Assembly (NCBI GenBank): GCA_025450405.1
Contig: JANWHL010000135.1
Span: 1 to 5,618 of the forward strand
Length of the DNA: 5,618 bases
Direction: 5' to 3'
Origin: Ktedonobacterales bacterium
GTDB taxonomy: Bacteria > Chloroflexota > Ktedonobacteria > Ktedonobacterales > JADMIN01
This document shows positions 1 through 5,376 of this stretch, in pieces. The first letter of the stretch is position 1. Each line of letters opens with the position of its first letter. The notes under the pieces were generated by a model. It was not told the DNA's origin. It worked only from the letters and a program-made list of their open reading frames with translations, and did no database searches. The translations under genes and the position numbers were made by a program.

Positions 1-921
1 GCCGAGGAGGATGCTAGCCGCCCAGGTGAGCCGGGCTACCAGCCGGGTGCGCGCGGCGTGGCGGGCCCGTGTCGTCTGCCGGAGATAGTGCGTGAAGTGG
101 CGCCGGCGCCGGCGGCTGCGCCGGGCCCGCGACTCCGTGCGTGGTCGAGCGGCAATCGGCCGCGGCCGGTAGACGATCGTAGGACCGTCGTCCACCGCGA
201 TCCCGTCGGCCAGATGAGCATTGGTGGCCGTCCCGTTGGCGGTGTGCCCGCTGCTCGCGCCACCCGATGCGTGCCCGTTGGCGTTGTGCCCTTTGCCTGT
301 GTGCCCGTTGGCGGGGTGGCCATTGGCGGGGTGGCGGGGTTCGTCGCTGGAGGTCGCGATCTCGGCCAGGCCGGCCAGGGGCGGTGAGGACGATTTCGAC
401 GATGGCGATGTTGGCGCGGAAGGTGGGGAATCCGCCGGCACGGTGCGAGCGGTCTCCGGGTCCATCGCGTGGCCGTTCATATCGGGCGTCGCGATGTCAC
501 GACTATCGAGCTCGCTGGAGGTAGGCGCGAGCGGTGCCGGCGCGTCGGACACGCGGGCGTCCGGACCCGGAACGGATGCGGCCGAGCCAGTCTCATCCGA
601 AACCGCGCCCGTAGCGGCATTCCCGCGGCTCACCAGCATCGGCCCGCTCATCCGCGGGCGTCGCCCATTGGTCGGATGTGACCCACTCGCTGGTCGTCGG
701 TCTTTCGCGCTCGGCTCGTAGCCGCCGCGCGGGGTGGTGGGAACTTGCTGGCGCCGAATGCCGCTGGACTCGCCCACGGGCGTCGCGGCGGCGGGATCAC
801 GTTGTCCGGCCTCATAGGTAGCGTCCGCCGGCTGATCGGTCTGGGCATTGGCCGGGTGATCGATCTGGGCGTCTGCCGGCTGATCCTCGGGCTGGAGCTG
901 TGCGCGTCCTGTCTTCTCCAC
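1..921 (-). CDS. Unidentified protein, low-complexity N-terminal region, possible membrane anchor; C-terminus beyond window edge
   Basis: I do not recognise this gene. The minus-strand frame has no stop over 307 codons and runs off the left edge. GTG 921 is the first usable start in the frame and follows GGAGGG with a 9-base spacer; no in-frame ATG, GTG or TTG lies within the next 280 bases or so upstream. The visible part is rich in Pro, Ala, Ser, Thr, Gly, Asp and Arg, lacks cysteine, and is probably disordered. Residues 13-36 are three 8-residue repeats (DQPADAQI type). Residues 197-236 are a His-Asn-Gly-rich repeat. Residues 252-297 are strongly basic, with RSRRRRRH at 268-275. The last residues (TWAASILLG) look like the start of a membrane helix. 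A cytoplasmic disordered tail, basic stop and single membrane helix occur in LytR-CpsA-Psr, VanW-like and some penicillin-binding proteins; that comparison is inference and no domain is visible. It is divergent from gltX. Confidence 0.75.
   Translation of the reverse strand, partial: MEKTGRAQLQPEDQPADAQIDHPANAQTDQPADATYEAGQRDPAAATPVGESSGIRRQQVPTTPRGGYEPSAKDRRPASGSHPTNGRRPRMSGPMLVSRGNAATGAVSDETGSAASVPGPDARVSDAPAPLAPTSSELDSRDIATPDMNGHAMDPETARTVPADSPPSAPTSPSSKSSSPPLAGLAEIATSSDEPRHPANGHPANGHTGKGHNANGHASGGASSGHTANGTATNAHLADGIAVDDGPTIVYRPRPIAARPRTESRARRSRRRRRHFTHYLRQTTRARHAARTRLVARLTWAASILLG
214..333 (-). repeat. His-Asn-Gly-rich degenerate repeat with a 15-bp period
   Basis: On the minus strand the segment encodes HPANG, HPANG, HTGKG, HNANG, then H followed by looser Gly/Ser/Asn-rich sequence ending NAH. 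Histidines are at residues 197, 202, 207, 212 and 217, exactly five apart, then 226 and 236. At the DNA level this is a 15-bp periodicity, seen on the plus strand as repeated GCCCGTTGGCG-like blocks. It is part of the truncated minus-strand protein. Confidence 0.75.
814..885 (-). repeat. Three tandem 24-bp in-frame repeats (8-residue units)
   Basis: Read on the minus strand the units encode DQPADAQI, DHPANAQT and DQPADATY. The copies differ mostly by synonymous or conservative changes, for example GCA/GCC/GCG for the same Ala and Gln/His at position 2. The unit is exactly 24 bases, so copy-number change would keep the frame. They lie at residues 13-36 of the truncated minus-strand protein. 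Confidence 0.75.
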
Positions 922-930
922 GAATTTCCG

Positions 931-936
931 CCCTCC
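931..936 (-). promoter_or_regulatory. Ribosome binding site of the truncated minus-strand gene
   Basis: On the minus strand GGAGGG lies 9 bases before GTG 921. It is a near-ideal Shine-Dalgarno match with normal spacing. It is the main reason to call the minus strand, rather than the overlapping plus-strand frames, as coding here, and it fixes the start codon. Confidence 0.75.
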
Positions 937-1121
937 AACCGTGATGGTTCGCGACGCCGAGCCCCGCCCTGTCTTCAGATCCGCGGGTGGCTCGGGATCG
1001 GCATATGTGGGTCCTTCGCGCCGTGCGGGCGCAAGAGACGGACCAGAGCGCGGCCTTAGGGGGTGGTCGCGCCCTCGGAATGCTGTGCCAGTACCAGGGG
1101 TGGATGCCCGGGCGTGCGTCC

Positions 1122-1151
1122 TTGACAGGCCACGTCGGTGCCGAGTAGACT
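1122..1151 (+). promoter_or_regulatory. Sigma-70-type promoter of gltX
   Basis: A perfect -35 box TTGACA (1122-1127) is separated by 18 bases from TAGACT (1146-1151), which matches 4 of 6 of the TATAAT consensus and keeps the key first T, second A and last T. Transcription would start near 1157-1159, giving a leader of about 150 bases before ATG 1306. In such GC-rich sequence this combination is unlikely by chance, but no start site has been measured. Confidence 0.7.
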
Positions 1152-1156
1152 GCGGG

Positions 1157-1182
1157 CGGGCACGTCCACGTGGATGTGCCCG
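1157..1182 (+). promoter_or_regulatory. Long hairpin or palindrome at the start of the gltX leader
   Basis: CGGGCACGTCC (1157-1167) pairs with GGATGTGCCCG (1172-1182) around an ACGT loop: 11 pairs, one of them G-U. It starts at or beside the predicted transcription start. As RNA it would be a very stable 5' hairpin, which can protect the transcript or regulate it. As DNA it is a 26-bp near-perfect palindrome that could be a repressor operator. No U-run follows it, so it is not an intrinsic terminator. Confidence 0.6.
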
Positions 1183-1205
1183 ATTTGCGGGGTACCCGAT
1201 TCGTG

Positions 1206-1229
1206 GCGCGTCACCGGGATAAGACGCGC
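1206..1229 (+). promoter_or_regulatory. Second hairpin in the gltX leader
   Basis: GCGCGTC (1206-1212) pairs perfectly with GACGCGC (1223-1229) around a 10-base loop, ACCGGGATAA. The 3' arm can instead form a small competing hairpin, GCGC-GAA-GCGC (1226-1236), so the two folds exclude each other. No T-box motif (AGGGTGGNACCGCG) and no poly-U terminator are visible, so a known attenuation class cannot be assigned. Confidence 0.45.
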
Positions 1230-1305
1230 GAAGCGCCGCGAAGGTTGCGCCCCCGACCGAATACGTGACCCCGGCGCGGCTCAGCCTTGTCGCAAAGAGA
1301 GTACC

Positions 1306-2847
1306 ATGAGCGCCACTCCCACGTCAGCGCCCGCCCAACAACCCACCGGCGGAATCCAGGCGTCACCGCACACCGTGCGCGTCCGTTTCGCTCCTAGCCC
1401 GACTGGCTTCCAGCACATTGGGGGCTATCGGACGGCGCTGTTCGATTGGCTCCTCGCGCGCCACGCGCGCGGGACGTTCCTGCTGCGTATCGAGGACACG
1501 GATATCGCGCGGACGGTGCCTGGCGCCGTGGAAGCGATCATCGAAGGGTTCCAATGGCTTGGGCTGGACTGGGATGAGGGACCGCTAATCGGCGGACCGT
1601 TTGGGCCGTACTTTCAGACCCAGCGTCGCGACATTTACCGGGCCATGAGCAATCAGCTCATCACGGGCGGCCACGCGTACCAATGCTTCTGCACGGCCGA
1701 CCGCCTCAAACAGGTGCGCGACGAGCAGCAGGCGCGCGGCGAACCACCGCGGTACGATCGCCTGTGCCGGCGGATCAACTCCGAGGAGCGCGCGCGCCGC
1801 GTGGCGGATGGTGAGCCCTACGTCGTGCGCTTCGCCGTGCCGACGGAGGGCGCGACGCTAGTGGACGATGCCCTGCGCGGCGCGATCCGCTTTGAGAACG
1901 CCAATCTCGATGATGCTGTCCTCCTGAAGTCCAACGCGTATCCTACCTACCACCTGGCCAACGTCGTGGACGACCACTTGATGCGAATCACGCATGTGAT
2001 CCGCGCCGAGGAGTGGATCCCTAGCGCCCCGCTTCATGTCCTGACCTACGCGGCGCTCGACTGGGCCCCACCCGTGTTCGTGCATGTGCCAGATGTGCTG
2101 GGGCCGGATGGCCGCAAGCTGAGCAAACGCCACGGGGCCGTACCGCTCCTGGAGTACCGTGACCGTGGCTACCTTCCGGAGGCGGTGCTCAATTACATGG
2201 CGCTCCTCGGCTGGTCATTTGATGACAAAGCCGACGTATTGTCGCGCGATCAGTTGATCGCGTCCTTCAGTCTGGAACGCGTGGGCACGGCCGGCGCGCG
2301 CTACGATCCGGGGCGCCTGTTGTGGTTCAACGGCGTGTACATCCGCCAACTGAGCCCGGCGGACCTCGCCGACCGGACCCTGCCATTTCTGGAGCGCCCC
2401 CAAGATCAGGGTGGGCTGCCTGACTCCGTGTCGCGCCCGCTCGATCGCGCCTACGCGGAGCGGGTGGTGGGGCTGGAGCGCGAGCGAATGAAAACGCTGG
2501 CCGATGCGGCGGAGATGACCGAATTCTTTTTCACGGAGGCCCTCGAATACGATCCGGCGCTGCTCATCGCCAAGGGGATGGATCGCGAGCGCACCCTGGA
2601 CGGTCTGCGGCGCGCGGACAAGCTGCTGCGAGCTTCGCGGCGCTGGGTGGCTGGGAACATCGAGCCGAAATTGCGCGAGTTGGTGGCTGAGCTCGGCCTC
2701 AAACCCGTTCAGCTCTTCACCAGTTTGCGGGTCGCCGTAACCGGACGGACGGTTTCGCCGCCGCTCTTCGACACGATGGAGGTCCTGGGCCGCCAGCGCT
2801 CGCTCAACCGGCTGGCGCGCGCGCTGGTCCTCCTGGCTGAGAAATAG
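1306..2847 (+). CDS. gltX: Glutamyl-tRNA synthetase
   Basis: This cytoplasmic class I aminoacyl-tRNA synthetase attaches glutamate to tRNA-Glu using ATP. Residues 30-48 carry the signature PSPTGFQHIGGYRTALFDW with HIGG at 37-40; the second ATP motif is KLSKR at 271-275, followed by HG. The Rossmann domain shows LLRIEDTD after HIGG. Cys127-x-Cys129 and Cys154 with Tyr150 resemble the zinc-binding insert of many GluRS enzymes. The C-terminal helical anticodon-binding part keeps the conserved VTGRTVSPPLFDTMEVLG. At 513 aa it is slightly longer than the usual 470-490, mostly from a Pro/Ala/Thr-rich tail of about 22 residues before VRVRFAPSPTG. ATG 1306 follows AAAGAGAG by 4 bases, a modest ribosome binding site. 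The longer in-frame GTG at 1138 lies between the -35 and -10 boxes and adds a non-conserved tail, so it is rejected. It could in principle also charge tRNA-Gln; the sequence alone does not decide this. Confidence 0.96.
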   Translation: MSATPTSAPAQQPTGGIQASPHTVRVRFAPSPTGFQHIGGYRTALFDWLLARHARGTFLLRIEDTDIARTVPGAVEAIIEGFQWLGLDWDEGPLIGGPFGPYFQTQRRDIYRAMSNQLITGGHAYQCFCTADRLKQVRDEQQARGEPPRYDRLCRRINSEERARRVADGEPYVVRFAVPTEGATLVDDALRGAIRFENANLDDAVLLKSNAYPTYHLANVVDDHLMRITHVIRAEEWIPSAPLHVLTYAALDWAPPVFVHVPDVLGPDGRKLSKRHGAVPLLEYRDRGYLPEAVLNYMALLGWSFDDKADVLSRDQLIASFSLERVGTAGARYDPGRLLWFNGVYIRQLSPADLADRTLPFLERPQDQGGLPDSVSRPLDRAYAERVVGLERERMKTLADAAEMTEFFFTEALEYDPALLIAKGMDRERTLDGLRRADKLLRASRRWVAGNIEPKLRELVAELGLKPVQLFTSLRVAVTGRTVSPPLFDTMEVLGRQRSLNRLARALVLLAEK

Positions 2848-2856
2848 CCAGCGCGC
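2819..2856 (+). other. Inverted repeat across the gltX stop codon
   Basis: GCGCGCTGG (2819-2827) is complementary to CCAGCGCGC (2848-2856), and inside it CTGGCT (2833-2838) is complementary to AGCCAG (2846-2851). The two stems share bases and exclude each other. The TAG stop (2845-2847) lies in the loop or stem. No T-run follows, so an intrinsic terminator is doubtful; it may be a 3'-end stabilising hairpin or a by-product of GC-rich sequence. Confidence 0.35.
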
Positions 2857-2895
2857 TCAGTCGGCTCGATCGGGCCACCACGACACCATCATGGC

Positions 2896-2923
2896 TGGCC
2901 CAGGCGTCGTCATGCGCTATACT
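2896..2923 (+). promoter_or_regulatory. Probable promoter of the SDR/UXS-like gene
   Basis: TATACT (2918-2923) matches 5 of 6 of the -10 consensus and stands out in GC-rich sequence. The best -35 candidate is TGGCCC (2896-2901) with a 16-base spacer, only 3 of 6. The start would be near 2930. That leaves about 80 bases of leader to GTG 3012 but only about 16 to the alternative ATG 2946. Confidence 0.45.
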
Positions 2924-2934
2924 GGAATACTGGA
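2919..2934 (+). repeat. Perfect 8-bp tandem repeat overlapping the -10 region
   Basis: ATACTGGA occurs twice without a gap (2919-2926 and 2927-2934). The first copy overlaps the -10 box TATACT; the second creates another possible -10, AATACT (2926-2931). It may be a regulator half-site pair, a promoter duplication or chance. Confidence 0.6.
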
Positions 2935-2992
2935 CTACGGGAGCAATGGCGCGAACTGATGTGGCGACCCTCTGTGGTCGGGACCCAGTCGC

Positions 2993-3003
2993 GGGGAGAG
3001 GGG
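2993..3003 (+). promoter_or_regulatory. Ribosome binding site of the SDR/UXS-like gene
   Basis: GGGGAGAGGGG ends 8 bases before GTG 3012. The upstream in-frame ATG 2946 has only GGGAG two bases away, too close to serve. This site, together with the family N-terminus (VKVLVAGGAGFVGSHL), selects GTG 3012 as the start. Confidence 0.65.
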
Positions 3004-3011
3004 CACACGGG

Positions 3012-3977
3012 GTGAAGGTGTTGGTAGCGGGAGGCGCCGGGTTCGTCGGCTCCCATCTCTGCGCGCGCTTGCTGGATGAGGGCCACGACGTGCTCTGTGT
3101 GGACAACCTGGTGACGGGGTCGGACCGCAATATCGCCGCGCTGGTGGATCACGGGCGGTTCGAGTTTCTGCGCCAGGACATCACGGAACCGTTCACGGCG
3201 AGCGCAGACGCGGTCTTCCATCTGGCCAGCCCGGCCAGTCCAGTCGGGTACTGGGAACACCCCTTCATGACCATCCGCGCCAACACCACGGGCACCTTCA
3301 CGCTGCTCGACATCGCCCGGCGGTCGCAGGCGCGATTCCTCATCACGTCCACGTCCGAAATTTATGGCGATCCTCTGGAGCACCCGCAGACCGAGGAATA
3401 CCGCGGCAACGTCGATCCCACCGGGCCACGCGCGTGCTACGACGAGAGCAAACGCCTGGGCGAGACCATCACAACGGAGTACCGCCGCCACTACGGCGTG
3501 GACACCCGCATCGTACGCGTCTTCAACACCTATGGCCCGCACAGTCAGCTCGACGACGGACGCATGATCCCGAACTTCATCGTGCAGGCCGTCGCCGGCC
3601 AGCCGATCACGGTGCACGGGACTGGCGCGCAGACGCGGAGCATCTGCTACGTGGATGACCTGGTCGACGGCTTGATGCGGGCCATGTTCGCGCCGGACAC
3701 GACCGGGGGCATCTTCAACCTTGGCAATCCCGAGGAGCACTCCGTTCTGGAGTGGGCGGAGATGATTATCCGGTTGACCGACTCACCGTCGGAGATCCGC
3801 TTCGAGGCGCGGCGCGAGGATGATCCGCTGCGCCGCTGCCCGAATATCACCCGCGCGCGGCAGGTGCTAGGGTGGACTCCGCGCATTGGGCCGGAAGAAG
3901 GTCTGCTGCGGACGATTGATTGGTTCCGCGCGGACATGGAGCGCGGCGGTACGTACGTGCCCAGCGAGGCGCGCTAG
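3012..3977 (+). CDS. UDP-glucuronate decarboxylase-like NAD-dependent epimerase/dehydratase (extended SDR)
   Basis: By family this enzyme would oxidise and decarboxylate UDP-glucuronate to UDP-xylose with bound NAD, in the cytoplasm. From GTG 3012 it is 321 aa, normal for bacterial members. GGAGFVG at 7-13 is the NAD-binding loop and Asp31 the likely ribose-binding acid. TSTSEIYGDP begins at 112, with Glu116 at the position of the catalytic glutamate of UDP-xylose synthases. YDESK at 143-147 gives the catalytic Tyr and Lys. HLASPASP, GPRACYDESKR, RVFNTYGP, DGRMIPNF and the later DDP-x-RR-x-PNI are typical of UDP-xylose synthase rather than of dTDP-glucose dehydratase or GalE. An additional 22-residue N-terminal tail from ATG 2946 is not conserved and is rejected. 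It precedes a glycosyltransferase gene, which fits sugar-nucleotide supply. Decarboxylase specificity is inferred; a related UDP-sugar epimerase or dehydratase remains possible. Confidence 0.88.
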   Translation: MKVLVAGGAGFVGSHLCARLLDEGHDVLCVDNLVTGSDRNIAALVDHGRFEFLRQDITEPFTASADAVFHLASPASPVGYWEHPFMTIRANTTGTFTLLDIARRSQARFLITSTSEIYGDPLEHPQTEEYRGNVDPTGPRACYDESKRLGETITTEYRRHYGVDTRIVRVFNTYGPHSQLDDGRMIPNFIVQAVAGQPITVHGTGAQTRSICYVDDLVDGLMRAMFAPDTTGGIFNLGNPEEHSVLEWAEMIIRLTDSPSEIRFEARREDDPLRRCPNITRARQVLGWTPRIGPEEGLLRTIDWFRADMERGGTYVPSEAR

Positions 3978-3997
3978 TGCTCCGCCATCCAATCGGG

Positions 3998-4025
3998 TTG
4001 GGCTACCCCGCCCGTGTGCTATGAT
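3998..4025 (+). promoter_or_regulatory. Extended -10 promoter of the glycosyltransferase gene
   Basis: TGCTATGAT (4017-4025) is an extended -10 element: TG, one base, then TATGAT (5 of 6). A weak -35, TTGGGC (3998-4003), lies 16 bases upstream; extended -10 promoters tolerate a poor -35. Transcription would start near 4032, giving a leader of about 148 bases to ATG 4180. It begins 20 bases after the SDR stop codon, so the glycosyltransferase need not depend on readthrough. Confidence 0.55.
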
Positions 4026-4041
4026 GAAGAAACCGTGCCGT

Positions 4042-4055
4042 TGAGCGGCGGCTCA
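4042..4055 (+). other. Small hairpin in the glycosyltransferase leader
   Basis: TGAGC (4042-4046) and GCTCA (4051-4055) form a perfect 5-bp stem with a GGCG loop about 10 bases after the predicted transcript start. It is short enough to occur by chance; no role is assigned. Confidence 0.3.
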
Positions 4056-4166
4056 GCGAGCGGTGGGTGACTCCGACAGGCGGTGGTGTCGGGCCGCGCG
4101 GCGGTCAAGCCGGGCGCGCACGCTCCCGATCCTCGCCGCGTTGATTGACCCCCTGTCGCATCGAGC

Positions 4167-4174
4167 AGGTGATC
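4167..4174 (+). promoter_or_regulatory. Ribosome binding site of the glycosyltransferase gene
   Basis: AGGTGATC matches the extended anti-Shine-Dalgarno complement (GGAGGTGATC) and ends 5 bases before ATG 4180. The alternative in-frame GTG at 4063 has no comparable site and would add 39 Arg-rich, non-conserved residues. This supports ATG 4180. Confidence 0.65.
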
Positions 4175-4179
4175 GCCTC

Positions 4180-5346
4180 ATGCGCATCGCGTTCAACGGC
4201 CTCACGCTCAGGGAGCCGCCCAGCGGCACGCGGCAATACGCCTATCACCTGCTGCGAGCGCTGGGCCGTGTGGATGGCGTGAATGACTACCTCGTGCTGA
4301 GCCCTGGTGAGCCGCGCGACGTCCCCGAGACACCGGACACGTTCTCCTGGCAAAGTGAGCCGGTTGGTCGGCTGAGTCGGGGCGGGGAGAGTGTCGAAAA
4401 GCTCGTCTGGGGCCAATACACCTTTCCGGCCGCGGCCAGGCGTGGCAAGGCGCGTTTGCTGCATGTGCCGCACTTCGGGCCGCCAATGGTGACCTATGGA
4501 ATCCCGTGCATTGTGACCATCCATGACGTCATTGGCCTCCGGCTGTCCTCCTATCGCGCATCGCCCGCCATTGCCGCTTATGGCGGCCTCATTACCCGCG
4601 CGGCCCGGGCCGCCGCCCTCATCTTGACGGTCTCCGAGTTTTCGAAGCGCGACATCATGGAGGCGCTGGGCATCCCCGCCGACCGCATTCGCGTGGTGCC
4701 CGAGGCGGCGCCCCCTGGCTTTCGCCGTGTGGTGGACGCGCAACGCCTGCGCGAGACGCGTGCGCGCTACGGCCTTGGCGAGCGCTTTGTGCTGTATGTT
4801 GGCGGTCTGGACCAGCGCAAGAACGTGGCGTCGCTCGTCGGAGCCTTCGCGGCGGTCTACCACGAAATCGGCGACCCTGACCTCAAACTGCTGATTGGTG
4901 GCGACCCCGAGCGGCTGGGCAGCGGCCCCCTCTTTCCCGATTGGCGGCCGCTGGCGGCCACGTTTGGGGTGGCGGACCAGGTCCTATGCGCGCCGATTCC
5001 CGAGGAGGACCTGGCGCCGCTGTATAGCGCGACGAGCTGTTTTGTGTTTCCCTCCCTGTATGAGGGCTTTGGATTGCCGCCGCTGGAGGCGATGGCCTGT
5101 GGGGCGCCCGTGGTGTGCTCCGAGCGAACCTCGCTCCCCGAAGTGGTCGGGAGCGCGGGTATCCTCATCAACCCCGAGGACCCTGACGCCCTGGGCGCCG
5201 CCATCCAGCGCGTGTTGTCTTCACGCGACCTGCGCGACGACCTGCGCGCGCGCGCCCTGGCCCGCGCCAGGCAATTCAGCTGGGACCAGGTGGCCGTCGA
5301 GACCAGTGCCATCTACGCCGAAGTGGCCGGCACGCGGTTGACCTGA
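4180..5346 (+). CDS. Glycosyltransferase, GT4-like retaining type (GT-B fold)
   Basis: It would transfer a sugar from a nucleotide donor to a glycan or lipid acceptor with retention of configuration. It is cytoplasmic or peripheral on the membrane, with no membrane helix or signal peptide. From ATG 4180 it is 388 aa. The N-terminal Rossmann domain opens MRIAFNGLTLREPPSGTRQY, followed by HVPHF (95-99), TIHDVIGL with His115-Asp116, and TVSEFSKRDI near 150-159. The C-terminal donor domain begins about residue 200 with YVGGLDQRKN; Arg213 and Lys214 would bind the donor phosphates. EGFGLPPLE gives the EX7E pair Glu295 and Glu303, then ACGAPVV and SLPEVVGSAGILINPEDP, as in GT4 mannosyltransferase-like enzymes. 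Donor and acceptor cannot be read from sequence. The preceding UDP-xylose synthase-like gene makes UDP-xylose one possible donor; GDP-mannose and other donors are equally compatible. A PHP-domain gene follows after 30 bases. Confidence 0.9.
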   Translation: MRIAFNGLTLREPPSGTRQYAYHLLRALGRVDGVNDYLVLSPGEPRDVPETPDTFSWQSEPVGRLSRGGESVEKLVWGQYTFPAAARRGKARLLHVPHFGPPMVTYGIPCIVTIHDVIGLRLSSYRASPAIAAYGGLITRAARAAALILTVSEFSKRDIMEALGIPADRIRVVPEAAPPGFRRVVDAQRLRETRARYGLGERFVLYVGGLDQRKNVASLVGAFAAVYHEIGDPDLKLLIGGDPERLGSGPLFPDWRPLAATFGVADQVLCAPIPEEDLAPLYSATSCFVFPSLYEGFGLPPLEAMACGAPVVCSERTSLPEVVGSAGILINPEDPDALGAAIQRVLSSRDLRDDLRARALARARQFSWDQVAVETSAIYAEVAGTRLT

Positions 5347-5366
5347 CGGGCACGCGATCCAGTCCT

Positions 5367-5371
5367 GGGGG
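5367..5371 (+). promoter_or_regulatory. Ribosome binding site of the PHP-domain gene
   Basis: GGGGG lies 5 bases before ATG 5377 in the 30-base gap after the glycosyltransferase stop. It is a G-rich, imperfect Shine-Dalgarno match. No promoter is seen in the gap, so co-transcription with the glycosyltransferase is likely. Confidence 0.4.
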
Positions 5372-5376
5372 CAACC

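Larger units (their letters stand above)
922..1305. other. Divergent intergenic region between the truncated minus-strand gene and gltX
   Basis: This 384-base stretch holds no gene I can support. The right half carries the gltX promoter and a structured leader, listed separately. In the left part (about 937-1121) I see no convincing promoter for the minus-strand gene; an AT-containing CATATG near 1002-1007 lacks a properly spaced -35 box. Open frames crossing the region on both strands have no ribosome binding site and no recognisable protein, and reflect high GC. Confidence 0.6.

Noticed and set aside
217..340. CRISPR-like array in the GCCCGTTGGCG repeats
   Set aside because: The units are contiguous 15-bp codon-phased repeats with no spacers; they encode a protein repeat on the minus strand.
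58..721. Overlapping plus-strand open frames over the left part of the window
   Set aside because: They have no ribosome binding sites and encode odd Cys/Pro/Leu or Arg-rich strings that mirror the minus-strand repeats. The minus-strand frame is longer, uninterrupted to the edge, and has a strong ribosome binding site.
1138..1305. Longer start of gltX at GTG 1138, with a CPIC motif that hints at a zinc knuckle
   Set aside because: The GTG lies between the -35 and -10 boxes, so it would not be in the transcript. The stretch encodes one CxxC only and coincides with the leader hairpins; it is not conserved GluRS sequence.
1152..1305. T-box riboswitch upstream of gltX
   Set aside because: The conserved T-box sequence AGGGTGGNACCGCG and a terminator with a U-run are absent.
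2946..3011. Longer start of the SDR gene at ATG 2946
   Set aside because: The nearest purine-rich site is only 2 bases from the ATG, and the extra 22 residues precede the normal family N-terminus. GTG 3012 has a better-spaced ribosome binding site.
2910..3740. Long minus-strand open frame of 276 codons opposite the SDR gene
   Set aside because: It is a shadow of the well-supported plus-strand enzyme, common in GC-rich genes; the translation has no recognisable domain.
4063..4179. Longer start of the glycosyltransferase at GTG 4063
   Set aside because: It has no ribosome binding site and adds an Arg-rich, non-conserved tail; ATG 4180 follows AGGTGATC and begins with the typical MRIAFNG.
4105..4863. 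Long minus-strand open frame of 252 codons opposite the glycosyltransferase
   Set aside because: It is antisense to a gene with clear family motifs; its His/Arg-rich composition matches a high-GC shadow frame.
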